From the NCBI GenBank assembly GCA_009761415.1, contig QUOL01000007.1, positions 186,001-250,000 of the forward strand: a DNA stretch of 64,000 nt. The letters run 5' to 3'. The translations under genes and the position numbers were made by a program. The notes beneath the pieces were generated by a model that worked only from the letters and a program-made list of their open reading frames with translations, searched no databases and was not told the origin of the DNA. Source of the stretch: Sarcomyxa edulis. Lineage: Eukaryota > Basidiomycota > Agaricomycetes > Agaricales > Mycenaceae. Below, in pieces: positions 48,734 to 60,270 of the stretch (position 1 is the first letter of the stretch; the number at the start of each line of letters is the position of its first letter).

Positions 48734-50156
48734 ATGAAACCACCAACACCATGCCTCCGATTTCGAATCCGAACATTCACTACCTCTCTTCCGACTCGCC
48801 ATGAGAACCCTTTGGTAAGCTTGACTCGTCCTTCTCGAGTCTGAGTTTCAAGCCCTCAAAAACATGGACGTCCACTCTCAAAAAGTGTAGGGTCTGCCAA
48901 GACCACCCCAGATCCCCCGAAAAGCAGGACCAGGAGGCCCAATCCAAAAGAAACCGATACCCAACGTCAGAAAGGTGGTGATGGTGGCTAGTGGAAAGGG
49001 TGGTGTTGGTAAAAGTACTGTTGCCGGTTAGTCACTCTACTCATATCTTGCTTCCACGCGTTCTGGTGTTGATCTTGTTGCGGTACGATATGCAGTGAAT
49101 CTCGCAGTCTCACTCGCCATGCGTCGTCTACGCGTAGGATTACTGGACCTGGACATATTCGGTCCATCCATTCCAATGCTCATGGGTCTCCGCAATGCTG
49201 GAGAGCCTAGTTTGACAGATAGTTTCGTGTTTGCATCTCAAGCCTCTTGTCTATACGTCTAACATATCGAGTTCAGCCGGTGCCATTCTACCACTTACGA
49301 ACCATGGAATCCCCGTAATGTCCATGGGCTTTCTACTTCCGAAATCGCCCACCACGGGCTCGTCAGACGATACGCCGGTCGTGTGGAGAGGGCTGATGGT
49401 GCAGAAGGCCGTACAGCAGTTATTATTCGATGTTGATTGGCGGGGAAGTGGGGGCGGTGTAGGAATGCAGGAGAATGGCGGAACTGGACAAGGACTAGAC
49501 GTGTTGGTGGTAGATATGCCGCCTGGGACGGGTGACGTGCCCTTAACGCTGGGACAGTTGGTTGTCGTGGATGGTAAGTCGCTTGTTTGACATTTTTCAC
49601 ATTTCCGTTCGTTATTTCTGTGTCAGATTTCGAGCATCCATTGACTCAAACCACCCAGGCGCTGTCATCGTCTCGACACCTCAAGATGTAGCTCTCTCCG
49701 ATGTCAGGAAGGGGATCGCGATGTTGCGCAAAATCTCTGTGCCGGTGAGTCTCGCTTTTTTCGTTTAATGTGCTCGCCTCTTTTTGTTCATCACCCCACC
49801 ATTTTACTGTCTATCAACAGATAACGGGCCTCGTTCTCAACCAATCCTCCTACATATGCCCCACGTGCCCCCCTCCACACCACATACACTACCCCTTCGG
49901 ACCGCCGACACGCTTCCGTACTGCTGCCCAGCAACTGGGAGTGGATGTGCTAGGTGAGCTGCCGCTTGTGGCCGGGGTCAGCGGAGGCGGGGATGGGGGA
50001 TGGCCATATGTCTTGATGACGAAGGAACGTAGACATGAAAATGACGGCCCAGGTCAAGGGAAATTGGAGATCAATGAAGATGGGAGGGGAGGGGATCTTT
50101 GGAAGGATGAGATGAAGGGTGTCGCGAGCAGAGTTGCTGATTCTTTGGGGTTGTAA
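48734..50156 (+). CDS. IND1: Ind1/NUBPL iron-sulfur P-loop protein (complex I assembly)
   Basis: Six exons: 48734-48814, 48891-49026, 49096-49221, 49277-49573, 49659-49744 and 49821-50156; 353 residues. Arg-rich, acid-poor N-terminus ([22 protein letters not shown]) is a mitochondrial presequence. Then [17 protein letters not shown] and the deviant Walker A of the Mrp/NBP35 class, [18 protein letters not shown], followed by [64 protein letters not shown], and [16 protein letters not shown] with the CxxC that binds a bridging 4Fe-4S cluster. Ind1 delivers Fe-S clusters to respiratory complex I. A Gly-rich insert in exon 4 and an unusually long Pro/His segment after CPTC are odd but in frame. 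Confidence 0.95.
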
Positions 50157-50517
50157 GACTGTAGTGCCTAGGGAGAAGTGTTCGGAGATAGATAGGTACT
50201 CATAGGTGTGTGGATGCTTTTCATATACCCACTGCAACTTTGAGCTCATGAGAATGCAGACATAGCGCTTTTACTTACCTTTGTATTCCCCGGAACACGT
50301 TTTTGACGCGTCTGGAAGCGAGGTACCGTGACGTGACCATTATTTGTTTCTCAAGCCGATGAGCACCCTCTATCACTTTCCGTTACTTACGTCCAAGAAT
50401 CCGCTTGTGTCTACGTCAAGTCTGCGCGCTGAATACTACACTCTCTATCCTCCTACACCCCATCTGATATCAACCCCGTGATCCAAGGAGTCTGGCCCCT
50501 ACATAAAAAACACCGTC
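50157..50517. other. Gap downstream of NUBPL
   Basis: 3' UTR of NUBPL and possible promoter of the small gene at 50518. Nothing else recognised. Confidence 0.4.
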
Positions 50518-50939
50518 ATGCCATCTTTCGTGACACGCCAGTGCCTCCTGATTGCGTAAGTCTCAAGGTCAGATCAAACATCAGTCGCGCCTACGCTCCC
50601 TGCTGACATCGAACTCCATATGACAGGCGCCGTTCAACTATACGGTCGTGCGGGTCTCGTCAGCCGGATCAAATCCTTCGAACAATGTTTGTCGTTGATT
50701 CCCGATGTTGTATCTCACGGATCTCCCCACAACACGGCTATGTCTCTCGCCGAAACCTGAAGTATCTCAGCGTCAGAGGTCATAAACACTCTTCGCGCAA
50801 ACCCGATCAGTTCCTAAGCGGATCCCATGCCACGCTTTCATCTGATCAAAGTCTCGGGAGCCCCACCGTTCTCGATAGCCCGCATGATCTACAAGTCACT
50901 TCGATAATTAATGAAGGACAAGGCGCCATTGAAGACTAG
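50518..50939 (+). CDS. Possible small gene, unknown product
   Basis: Two exons, 50518-50555 and 50627-50939, give 116 residues: MPSFVTRQCLLIARRSTIRS followed by a Ser/Arg/His-rich chain ending NEGQGAIED. Supporting signs are a consensus donor (GTAAGT), a normal 71-nt intron ending GACAG, preserved phase, and an A-rich leader just before the ATG. The basic, acid-poor first 30 residues could be a mitochondrial presequence. No family is recognised, and the frame could be fortuitous. Confidence 0.35.
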
Positions 50940-51627
50940 GCCGTGTAGTCAACCATTTGCATCTCTCGGGGAGGTCCAGTTAAGTATACGGCATAGCGCA
51001 TTGCTCAATTCTAGCCGAGCTGGTCATGCCCTTCACTTATTGTATCCCGAGTCTACGTTTGCAACTCAATTCCCATCAATTGCGTCCCCTTCGTGTCCAC
51101 TATACTTCTGTGCTTGTATCGTCCTCCAGTTAGTATTTCATCTATCTCGAAACACCTGAGTGCAAGAGTTCTTTCTTCTGATAGCTAGTTCACGCATGTC
51201 GCGCACACGAAAACACGTACTAGTATCTTGGAGACGTTACTCGTTTCCAGATCGAAGAATACTGTGGCGTCGTTTGCTGGGACAACCGAAAGCGGGAATC
51301 ACAGGAATGTGGTGACATTGTGGTGACAAGATCGAAAGTGACCCTAAAATAAACTTGAACGCGACTCTGATCTCGACCACTAGCTGTCCTTGGACAGCAT
51401 CTAAGATATACCCGTCTATTGAACTTCCTACTCACTCGGTACTATTGCCATCTGTTTCGAGGTGTCTCATCCTAGTAATTCACTCTGTCCGGGCTTCCCC
51501 TTCTGGTTATCCTTTGGTCGAGCGTGGTAATCTGAATTGGTCTTCAAAAGTTTGTGTTCATCAAGTATTCATCTCTCCAGCAGACTAATTACTTTATTAA
51601 CAACACAGTCCTCTTACGTTGTAGCCT
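50940..51627. other. Gap before the pseudogene
   Basis: 688 bp with only short unremarkable open frames on either strand. Confidence 0.45.
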
Positions 51628-53000
51628 ATGAGCTCATTCGCGGACATACACTTCCACACTATCACTTATGCTTCCGATTGGCCTACGACAGTCCTTCCTG
51701 TTGCTAATCATCTTTCTGAACGCTTGCCACGCTGGGTTACTCATGGTCCTCACCCTCTTACTTCCTTGTTTTCCAGCTATCTAGTCCCTCAGTTGAAGGG
51801 GACAGCTACAGAGGCCTGCCCAGATGCTTTTCTTTTTGGAAGTCCCATCGCCGCCTCTCCTGGAAGAGTTGTTCGATCTTGTCATGTCGAGCTGTGCAAA
51901 GCTCACAAAGTCTCCCTTTAAGCGGATTATTCGCCAAAGATGCTCCCAAGAGGCTCTTGATGGGACCTGCGATACGGTCTCTTGCAAGGATGCTGGGCGC
52001 CTGATTTTCCAGACACTCTTCGAAACACTACGCAAATTGGACCCGAATTCCCCTTCACGCGTAATTTTTACTAAATCAGTCAAGATGATGGAGGATTTCC
52101 AGCTTGTCTTTGATTCCCTTCCCGATCCCGCTCCAAAAGCGCAGGGTCCACTCCAAGCCGGAGACGACAAGGACAAGGAATATGTGTTCAGAGTCAGACT
52201 ACCGGCGAAGTCTAAAAGATTGAAAACAGATACTGACAAAGCGCACAATCCATGCTTACAGTCTGTCCAGACTCCGGCGCCCGATCGTGCTCTCGAGATG
52301 GCCTAACGTGGAGGTGCCTCTCAACGTCGAGCCTGCCGATCAGGAGGACGTTCCCGCTCTCAAACTTAACACCTTCGAGTACTTCTTGGCTGAGTACAAC
52401 AAGACGCGTAAATCAATTTCAGCATGGACCTTCTTCTTATTCTATTCCTCGTCGATTACAAGAAAGTCGGCGATGATCAGGCCACCAATCAAGCTAGGAC
52501 CTACGCTGCTGCCGTACTGAAATTTTTCCAAACCCTCGGAATTCACAATCAGCCGATGTACTTGTTAGTTCCTGATGGTCAACGAGGGGCACTATCGATG
52601 GCTATGTATAACAAAGACGCTGAGTTTGACGAGGTATGCATAACAGTCCGTGTGTTGACATGAGTACTGAGGGCTTGAGTTGATATAGGGACAATCCCTC
52701 ATCATGGAGTGGAATGTACGCGTCTATGATATTGAAAACGTCAGCGATGCCTACGAGCTTTCCGTTTTCATGCAAACGCTTGCGGGTCGAGCCAAAGAAT
52801 TACATGAGAAGTTTATGGACAAATACCTTCCCGCTTTCCTCGAGCGGATAAAGGAGGATCCAGATGTTCTGAGATGGTCTTCGCGTTCTTGGATTTCGAG
52901 AGATGATAATAGAGTCTTTGCCGAGAGGCAAGGCATGCAATCAGATCATTTCCAACCCAAGTCCTGCTACTATTTCGACGATACCTTACTACTCCCGTAG
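51628..53000 (+). pseudogene. Frameshifted remnant of a fungal-specific gene
   Basis: Continuous family-like protein can be read only by changing frame three times: from 51628 (SDWPTTVLPVANHLSERLPRW), from about 51824 (EELFDLVMSSCAKLTKSPFKR...DFQLVFDSLP), from about 52287 (RWPNVEVPLNVEPADQED...FEYFLAEYNKT), then from about 52460 (LVDYKKVGDDQATNQARTYAAAVLKFFQTLGIHNQPMYLLVPDG). The end keeps one valid intron (52633-52688) leading into MEWNVRVYDIENVSDAYELSVFMQTL, with a stop at 52998-53000. The pieces, in order and without gaps, indicate one ancestral gene disabled by small indels near 51820, 52290 and 52460. The Asp/Lys-containing VDYK...QA.TYAAAVL... segment recalls the PD-(D/E)xK-like part of large Agaricomycete proteins, which is a guess. 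Function unknown. Confidence 0.65.
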
Positions 53001-53737
53001 CCGGACAGGTTCTGGAAATTATCTTGTCTTTCGACACATGTATTGCCTCATCCGCCATTTCTCCAGAAAATAGAGAGCTCAGGGGATCCTCGAGGTCCCT
53101 AGGCTGGCGTCTACGTGAAAGTCATGGTCAGATGTTGGTCGAAAGACTTGAAGCTTGAAGGTCAAAGAGTGGCGGCGGTTGTTTATTCGAGACGTGAGTG
53201 GCAAATCTCCGGCTACTCGGGTTTCAAAATCATCCGAGTGACCGAGTCAGAGCTAGTCAGAGACGTCCATCCATCCGTCCATCCCAAGTGAAGCGTCCAA
53301 CCGTCCAACCATCCATCCATCAGACGAATTATCCCTATTTCCAAATATCTGTTTCATCTTGGAACACTAGTCTTGCGTTTCAGATGAGTGACTCCGAATT
53401 GAGACCGACACCAATGCGGATGGTCGCAAGCGGACACTCGACAGGAGTGTGCCACTGGAAAAAGGAGAAATTATGAGACTGTTCTCAGATTTCCTCGGAG
53501 GCATAAAGAGGATGGATTTTGATCAGATTCCGCTTGTGCGTCCCCTCTCCTTCTCCCACCAGAATCGACCGCTCTGTCGTCGCTTGGCCGTCCATATCAC
53601 CTCTTCACATGAATCTGGTCGTCAACACATGCACGCTAACGATCTTGCCACTCAGCCCCTCGGATAAAAGAATATACCCCTGCACAAAATCGATAAAAGG
53701 CCAAAATCTCTCTGAACGGGAGCATCCTCCTCCAGTA
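53001..53737. other. Upstream region of the Ser/Pro-rich gene
   Basis: Contains a degenerate tetranucleotide tract (53265-53322) and short open frames. The long frame of the next gene extends upstream to 53519 but that part lacks features. Confidence 0.45.
53265..53322 (+). repeat. Degenerate (CCAT/CCGT/CCAA)n tract
   Basis: Reads gtccatccatccgtccatccc, then after a short break gtccaaccgtccaaccatccatccatc. Imperfect tetranucleotide repeats suggest slippage-prone DNA. Confidence 0.75.
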
Positions 53738-54538
53738 ATGCCCCTATACCGATCTAACTCGGTATCCTCGGGGAGCATAATATACCGCCGCCCCTCCACT
53801 GGCCCAGCGGATATATCGTATATCCTTGACCCCTCCTATGCCTCGCCTCTGTCTTCTGCATCGACTAGTATGGCCTATATCGACGATCGGGGCCACCTTC
53901 ACGACCCCGATTACCGTGCTTTTCCCCCGCCCCCTGTCATTTCCCCGTCCTCAAGTTTTTCCCAGTCTCCAATAGGTCCCATTCGGGAATCAACTGCAGA
54001 TACCCCTTTCCAGGAATTTCACCTTGATAACTCGGCCAATCTGGTGTTACAATCCATACCCATCTCGTCTACTCCCTCTCATCGTTCTCGTTCTTCAAGC
54101 TCATACTCTTGTTCCGTCATCCTCGGCATGTCACAACCACCCAAGCGTAGAGGACACCGTGATTCTGTATCCACCTCCGACTCTTCGTCTTCATATGTCC
54201 GGAGCTACAGCACGCAATACCCCTCGTCCTCCGCGCCCACCTCTGACTCGTTCTCGCCGCCACCTCTCTTCCGAGCCGATAGTCCCTTTGAAGCATACCT
54301 CGCAGATCGCGAATATGTACCTACTGCTGTCGAAATATCACCTCCCATAAAGTCTCCCGAGCAGGAACAAGCGGAAGACGATCTTTATGTTGCCGAACAA
54401 CAACATCGTCTGATGAGGCTGCCGACTCGAGGACAGGGGCTAAAAAAGCATTGGGAGGCCCTTTCCATGCGGGTCAGGTTTAGTGTGTTCCATGCACATA
54501 AGACCATCAGGAGACGTATGTCCAGGGCCAAAATTTAG
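53738..54538 (+). CDS. Ser/Pro-rich protein, unknown function
   Basis: Single exon of 266 residues starting MPLYRSNSVSSGSIIYRRPS. The chain is dominated by Ser, Pro and Tyr (SSSYSCSV, SSSSYVRSYSTQYPSSSAP), then an acidic part (KSPEQEQAEDDLYVAEQQHRLMRLP) and a basic C-terminus (KKHWEALSMRVRFSVFHAHKTIRRRMSRAKI). The tail may form an amphipathic or membrane-binding helix. No signal peptide or known domain. I chose the ATG at 53738 because the sequence changes there from featureless to compositionally coherent; the frame is open from 53519. Many Ser residues in RS/SP contexts suggest phosphorylation. Confidence 0.6.
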   Translation: MPLYRSNSVSSGSIIYRRPSTGPADISYILDPSYASPLSSASTSMAYIDDRGHLHDPDYRAFPPPPVISPSSSFSQSPIGPIRESTADTPFQEFHLDNSANLVLQSIPISSTPSHRSRSSSSYSCSVILGMSQPPKRRGHRDSVSTSDSSSSYVRSYSTQYPSSSAPTSDSFSPPPLFRADSPFEAYLADREYVPTAVEISPPIKSPEQEQAEDDLYVAEQQHRLMRLPTRGQGLKKHWEALSMRVRFSVFHAHKTIRRRMSRAKI

Positions 54539-55046
54539 GCCTACCAGGTATGTTTATGTGTAACGCTCACCTTCGGACTTCTTCCTGAAGTTTCGCTCTT
54601 CTCCAGCCTCCCATTTCACCAACGAGAAATCACAGGATACCATTCGTACTCCTGCCATAAAAGAAGATATCAGCCTCGGCATAGACACTGCCTCTTCCCC
54701 TCACTCACGTCGTCATACGCGCTCTCATTTAGTGCGATATCATGCATTTCCTGTATTTTTACTTTCTTTGCTTCGATGCACACTTCGTTTACTTTCCTAC
54801 TTCTGTATCACTTCTTCTGGCTCATCGCTCATCGTCTCGGATCTGTCTCCCTATCACAAGCATGTGTTGTATCTGCAGAAAATTTCAATCGGTTCCGTGC
54901 TCTCACTTACATGCTGTTCTGAAGCCGTTCTATAGTCTGTCTTGACCTCTACAGGGCAAGTAGACTGTGGAAGATCACTACAACGATTCATATCAGGAAC
55001 ATACAGAAACACAACAAAATCAGTATACAGAACCAAGGCAATCCAA
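54539..55046. other. Convergent 3' region before thymidylate synthase
   Basis: Pyrimidine-rich on the plus strand; no gene recognised. A second exon of the Ser/Pro-rich gene is not supported. Confidence 0.45.
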
Positions 55047-56075
55047 CTAAACGCTCATCTTCATCGCAATACTAGGATGCGACTCATACCCCTCAACCAC
55101 AAAATCACCATACACAAACTCCTCAATATCCCGTATCCCCTCCCTCTTCCACCTCAACTTCGGGAACGGCTTCGGATCGCGCTTCAACTGCACCTCTAAC
55201 GCCTCAACGTGATCCCTGTAAACATGCGCGTCACCTAGCTGGATGACTAGTTCGTGAGCTTCAGTATCGGTGACTTGCGCTATCATGTGGGTGAGCAGAG
55301 CGTATGAAGCGATGTTGAAGGGAATGCCTAGTCCGAGATCGGCTGAGCGTTGATACATGAGGCAGGATAGTTTTGGTTTTTGCGTGGGAGGAGAACCTGG
55401 GGGAGGTAGGTGGACGTAGAATTGGCACATCATGTGGCATGGCGGGAGGGCCATCAGAGGTATATCTAGTTAGCACAATAATCAGTACACCTTGCCATTC
55501 TTCACAGCGAGAATACACTTACCTTTGGGATTCCATGCGCTAAGGATGATTCTGCGATCTGTAGGATTCTCCTTGATTTTGCGTATACACTCGCTCAACT
55601 GATCAACCCCTTGCCCCGTATAATCTGTCTCACAATCAACATACTCAGCCCCAAAATGCCTCCATTGAAACCCATAAACCGGCCCCAAATCACCCTCCCT
55701 CCTCTCTCCCAACCCCCTAGCCTCCAAAAACGCCTTTGACCCATTCCCATCCCAGATCTTCACACCCTTCCCCGACAACACCGTCGAATCCGTACATCCG
55801 TGAACGAACCATAACAGTTCCTCCACGATTCCGCGTAGGAATGTGCGTTTTGTGGTGAGTAGTGGGAGAGTGGAGTTCGAGAGTGAGAATCGGAGGGAAG
55901 GAGGGGCGAAGATGGATAGTGTACCGGTTCCTGTGCGGTCTGGGCGGATGTCACCCGTGTCGAGGACGCGTCGGATGAGGTTTAGGTATTGGTGTTCTTC
56001 ATGAGATGGATCTGGAATTGATTTTACTGCGATTTCAGATTCAGTGGATGGGTGGGTCTCAGAAGAAATGGCCAT
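55047..56075 (-). CDS. CDC21: Thymidylate synthase
   Basis: Two exons on the minus strand: 56075-55523 and 55465-55047; 323 residues. It methylates dUMP to dTMP using methylenetetrahydrofolate. Motifs: [111 protein letters not shown] with the catalytic Cys, [40 protein letters not shown] short insert replaces the usual GxLSC spacing ([21 protein letters not shown]). An upstream in-frame ATG (56135) would add 20 residues rich in His/Arg; the second ATG fits relatives better, so I use 56075. Confidence 0.97.
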
Positions 56076-56696
56076 GGTGGAAGTTGGAGAAAAGTGATGA
56101 GGATGGACGCGTTGATTTTGTGCGCGTAACGTCACAGATGGTCACACTTTGTCTTCCCACTCTCATCCGAAATTTCCAGACGAGGATACAATTGGCCTCG
56201 TGAGCAAGGGAGAACCTTTGGGCTCCGTTTTATAAGATGGAAATTTGCTATCCAGGCAATATTTGACCACACTGTCGCTTTCCCATAATTGGTGATCCAG
56301 ACTGTCAATGTGCCACTAAGGGCTGCGTCCAACGCTTGGTTTTGACCTCTTGGGACATTAATAGCTGCTCTTGCCATAAAAGGTGCTGCCACCACGGGTC
56401 CACACTACCCCAATCGAGTATATCGGGGTCGGCTTAGCAAAGAGGACTTCCAAGCAAGGACCCGGCTTTCACTCATCCCTTTGTTCCATGTTTGCCCTCC
56501 AATGTGGCTCCTCTGGTGGACGTCTTCAAGCGATCGCGCTTTGACCTTTCTCTGGACTATATAAAGGGACATGTCTCTGTGGTCTCCCATCAACTCAATT
56601 CCTTGCTTCCTGCCTCGTCTGACAACTTCAAAACCTCCTCTATTGCTACTACTATCTCACCAGGATATCTCAACAACAACGATATCACTCCAAAAG
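56076..56696. other. Divergent promoter region, thymidylate synthase / small gene
   Basis: 621 bp shared between two start codons. No gene seen; a TATA box for the plus-strand gene lies at 56558. Confidence 0.5.
56558..56565 (+). promoter_or_regulatory. TATA box of the gene at 56697
   Basis: tatataaa in the context ggactatataaaggg, 139 bp before the ATG. One of the best TATA matches in the window. Confidence 0.6.
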
Positions 56697-57253
56697 ATGG
56701 AAACCACCAATAGACAACACGGTTCCCAAAGAGATGCCAACGCCGTTTCTTCGAACCCGCCACCGGCCCCAACTCGACCCCAACCTAGAGGCGAGGTCTA
56801 TGCGGCTGCGAATCCTGTCCGTCATAACAATTTCCTCACCGTTCCCAGTTTCACTGTGAGTTTTTCTACCTTGTACCAACGATTTCTCAAGAAAAAGCCA
56901 ATAATGCACACTCTCTCAGCGATCCCGTGAGATCATGCCAAACATCCACGAGTTTCGCGACGATCGTAATGACTCCACCTCGGACTTGACCACGGGCTCT
57001 TTGCTATCTTCTACTTCTAAATCAGTCAATGTCTCTTCGTCTACAGCCACAGCACTTTCTCCTCCGGCTTCACACTATAGACGTGAGCGTAGCGAGGTCG
57101 TATTTGAGCCTGCTGACTCTCCAGGACTGTGCCCGTATGTAACCATGCTTCTCTCATGACCTATTTGCTGAGTCTGTACATAGGGACCATTCTTGTGCTC
57201 CGTGCCCGTGCAAGAGGCCCGACGACGGCCAACCTCTTCGGTTCCCTTTCTGA
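56697..57253 (+). CDS. Small Pro/Ser-rich protein with a C-terminal Cys motif
   Basis: Three exons: 56697-56855, 56920-57134 and 57184-57253; 147 residues. It is polar and low-complexity (SSNPPPAPTRPQPRGEVYAAANPVRHNNFLTVPSFT, then SREIMPNIHEFRDDRNDSTSDLTT, then STSKSVNVSSSTATALSPPASHY) and ends GLCPDHSCAPCPCKRPDDGQPLRFPF with four Cys spaced C-x4-C-x2-C-x-C. No signal peptide or membrane helix. A strong TATA box and short leader suggest an inducible, well-expressed gene. Splice sites and phases are good at both introns. No named family is recognised; the Cys cluster could bind metal, which is only a guess. Confidence 0.6.
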
Positions 57254-57434
57254 TTCAAGGCCTACTGAGGCAAACTGTGCCACTCGCGATGGTGGCTAGG
57301 GTCTTACTTCCCAGATTCAATTATGTGTCCCTTTTGTCCTTTTGATGTGATATGCGATATGCGCTCTTTGAGCAAATTTTATTTGGAAATATTCGAATTT
57401 CGGGTTTACAAGAGTAGCAAACTACCGCGGATGC

Positions 57435-58608
57435 CTAGAGAAGATTGACTAGCCCAGCACCCATCTCGCTTGTGTTGGCGTACCAACTTGTAGGAGGAAC
57501 CTTCGGATACCAAGTTGTCAGCGCTCACAGCAATGGAACATCTCCTATGGAGGGAACTGACCTGCAAGTAGCACACTCCATCTCCAATAACAGTCTCGTT
57601 GGAGCCACTGGAAATTTTATCGACGACGCGGATCTTGAAAGTTTTGGAAGTGAGAACCTCAGCAAGACCCTCTCGCAACATATCATCGGAGTCGAAGCCT
57701 TGTTGGCTCAACTGATCCTTCAAGCCGTCGAAGTAGTACAAATGAGCTTGCCCAAAATAGGCCTTCCATTCTTGGTAGGATACCTTGGGAGCTGCATTCA
57801 ACTTTGCAAAGTTCTCTTCGAAGTTCTGTGTGTGAATATCCAGTCAGTCGGTCAGCACTTCATTTTAGGTGAAGGAGGAAGGTGGACCCACAGGATCGAG
57901 AACGACATCAGAAATACCGGTGTACTTTGCGATCTGTTCAGTGATTGCTCCAATTTTGGCATTATACTTCTCAATGGACCCAACAGTGACCACTGGGAGG
58001 TGGGTAGAGCGCGGAACAGCATCTATAGCTTCGAGGACATGATCTCCGGCTTGGTCGATATTACCAGCCAAAGACCCCTCCCCGAAGAGGATACGGAAAA
58101 CGCCGTCTTTGACGTCATTCGTGATAGTAGGCGCATCTCTACCCAATTCGTTTACAGTGATCGTGACAGCAGCTTTGCTGACTGCATCGTTGAAGGCGGC
58201 TTTGCCGTCTTCGCCATATTTCTCGAGGAACGCGCTGATACCACTGATGAGAGCTGTAATGTAACTATCGACGCGGTCAGTGAGATGCTCGATATCAATT
58301 TCGAAGATAGAATTGGCGAGACTCACTCGACAATCATCTTTCCAGGGGAATTCGATGCATAACTGTTTTCTTTTGCGTATGGGATAAGTGCATTGGGGTT
58401 GACATCGATAGTGTAGGGCTTTCCAAGGAGGTCAGAAAGATTTTTGGCTAGACCATCCTTGACGCCGTCGTAATTATCACGGACTAGGAGTGGGATGGTG
58501 ACTTTCAATACCAATGTCATTATTCAGACGATGAGACGACCACTTACGTTCTTTTCGAATCGTCAAGGGCAATTTTTCGACAGGAGGCTTGGGAGTGAAG
58601 GGGGCCAT
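57435..58608 (-). CDS. Conserved-looking cytosolic protein, unknown function
   Basis: Five exons on the minus strand: 58608-58548, 58501-58327, 58264-57892, 57825-57562 and 57500-57435; 312 residues. It starts MAPFTPKPPVEKLPLTIRKELTIPLLVRDNYDGVKDGLAKNLSDLLGKPYTIDVNP and is made of alternating helices, e.g. DYITALISGISAFLEKYGEDGKAAFNDAVSKAAVTITVNE and NFEENFAKLNAAPKVSYQEWKAYFGQAHLYYFDGLKDQL. It ends with an apparently beta-rich segment TFKIRVVDKISSGSNETVIGDGVCYLQVPPTSWYANTSEMGAGLVNLL. No signal peptide, membrane segment or known catalytic motif. A TATA box lies 92 bp upstream. Codon use and composition resemble those of well-expressed genes. I do not recognise the family. Confidence 0.7.
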
Positions 58609-58699
58609 GGTATTGATTCGAGAACTTAAAACTGTTGAGAGAAGAGGTTCTAGTGAGGATCCTGGAGAAGTTGAGTTGACTCGTGTATCTTTATGGCCC

Positions 58700-58707
58700 T
58701 TTATATA
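58700..58707 (-). promoter_or_regulatory. TATA box of the gene starting at 58608
   Basis: On the minus strand the context is gtgtatataaaggg, a strong TATA match 92 bp before the ATG. Confidence 0.6.
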
Positions 58708-60263
58708 CACAAAGCTCGGGGTTTTTCTACGTTCTGCATATCACAAATCTGTCAGTGTGGTTAGTGACCCAATACCGCCGACTGTCACGGCCTACGAGTG
58801 AGAACATAGTAGAAGGTGAACGACTTCTGATTTGATTTCATGAACAGCCAGAATGTCATATGTGGGCGCAGTGTGGTGGTTATGCAGAGAAAAGACTGAG
58901 AGGTTACACGGTGGCGTGATATCCCGGTGGCGCTTGCCAAAGTCAAGTATTGATATAATCAATGGTAGCACAGGTTAGTCGTCCCGGCCTCGAACGAGTC
59001 CTGAGATAGTTCTTGGAATTTCTTAGGATAGTAATGAAGATCTACGAGGCAGATGTAGCGCTTGTAGCAAAGCAGAAGAGCCTGAAAATATCCTGCGAGT
59101 CTGATTCATTCGAATGGCATAGAGAGAAATTTCAGCTAGACGTGCCTTTCTCTGAGAGATAAGATCATTGCTATCAGGTTGTCAAGCATTTCGTCTAGAC
59201 TCCAACCGCGTCCCAAACCAGAAGCCAGAACAGCGATGAGGACGGTAATTTGCAGGTACATTAGTCTGGTGGACGTATGCGTCACGATTTACGAATTCCA
59301 CGCCAGGAAGAAGATCAGCAGATGTGTCCACAGTAGCTCCATAGTGGCGAAGACACTACTGCCATTATTGATAGTTCGCCGCCCACAAACGCGCACTGCC
59401 AGTGACATTGTCTGACAGATGTCGTCGGCCTGCAAAAAAAAACCAGTGCCCGTACCCGAAGTTGACGAGGTGAGTATTTTCCACGCATTTTCGGGTATGC
59501 AATTAAACTTTTTCTCCTCTTGAGTGCGCATGTATGTCGCCTAGTAGAGATTAGAGGCTCTATGGGAGTTTTTGAATTCAATATGAGGTGATGGTGATCA
59601 TGAGGAAGGCGTACGTCACGCATCACGGACCATCACACTCGGAGTCGACGTGCCGATCCCCGAGAACCACTAAAGATAGTTTCCGAAGTAACAAGAGCAG
59701 AGATTAGCTGGTCCATTAGCGGCTGGATCGAAAACTTTCCAGTAAGCTATAACGTATCAAGACAACCAGCAAGATACACGCTTTATAATTCGCATCAGTA
59801 TACCGTGAATTATACAGATTTGAAACTACGTTTGAACGATGTGCTTGCGAGACGAGGGACTCAATTTTCCAGTCCAGATGAATCGGTATCACAAGTCTAA
59901 GTCCGCCTACACACATCCACCTGCCAACTAGTTCCATCGTCTTGACTCAGATTCTTTGGAGCGCGTTCGATCACGTGCGCATTATATCTGAGGGACGCGA
60001 CGCGTTCGTTACATAAGCGCCCTCCCGCTTGACCACCGACCTCGAGCCACTCACTGTTACCCAACAATAATTCTGAAAACAAGAATGATGATAAGCCTTG
60101 GCAAGCAGTAGTTATGCATCCTTGTTCAACTCTAGAGGCTCTGCAGTGCTGGACAAGTGAGACAATGGCTGCAGCCTCGAGCTGGCCACAGCGTCATCAT
60201 ATCCTGTTGTTTTCTGAACTTCGAGATACCCTCATTCATTTGTTCTCCGACGCGCACAGAACC

Positions 60264-60270
60264 TTTATAA
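60264..60270 (+). promoter_or_regulatory. Possible TATA box of the gene at 60477
   Basis: tttataa in ccttTATAAacgc, about 210 bp upstream of the ATG; a following CA/CT-rich leader resembles a fungal 5' UTR. Confidence 0.4.

Noticed and set aside
56076..56135. 20-residue N-terminal extension of thymidylate synthase
   Set aside because: In frame but unlike relatives; the ATG at 56075 fits better, though it cannot be excluded.
59179..59626. Overlapping open frames on both strands
   Set aside because: Random-looking composition and no splice or promoter support.
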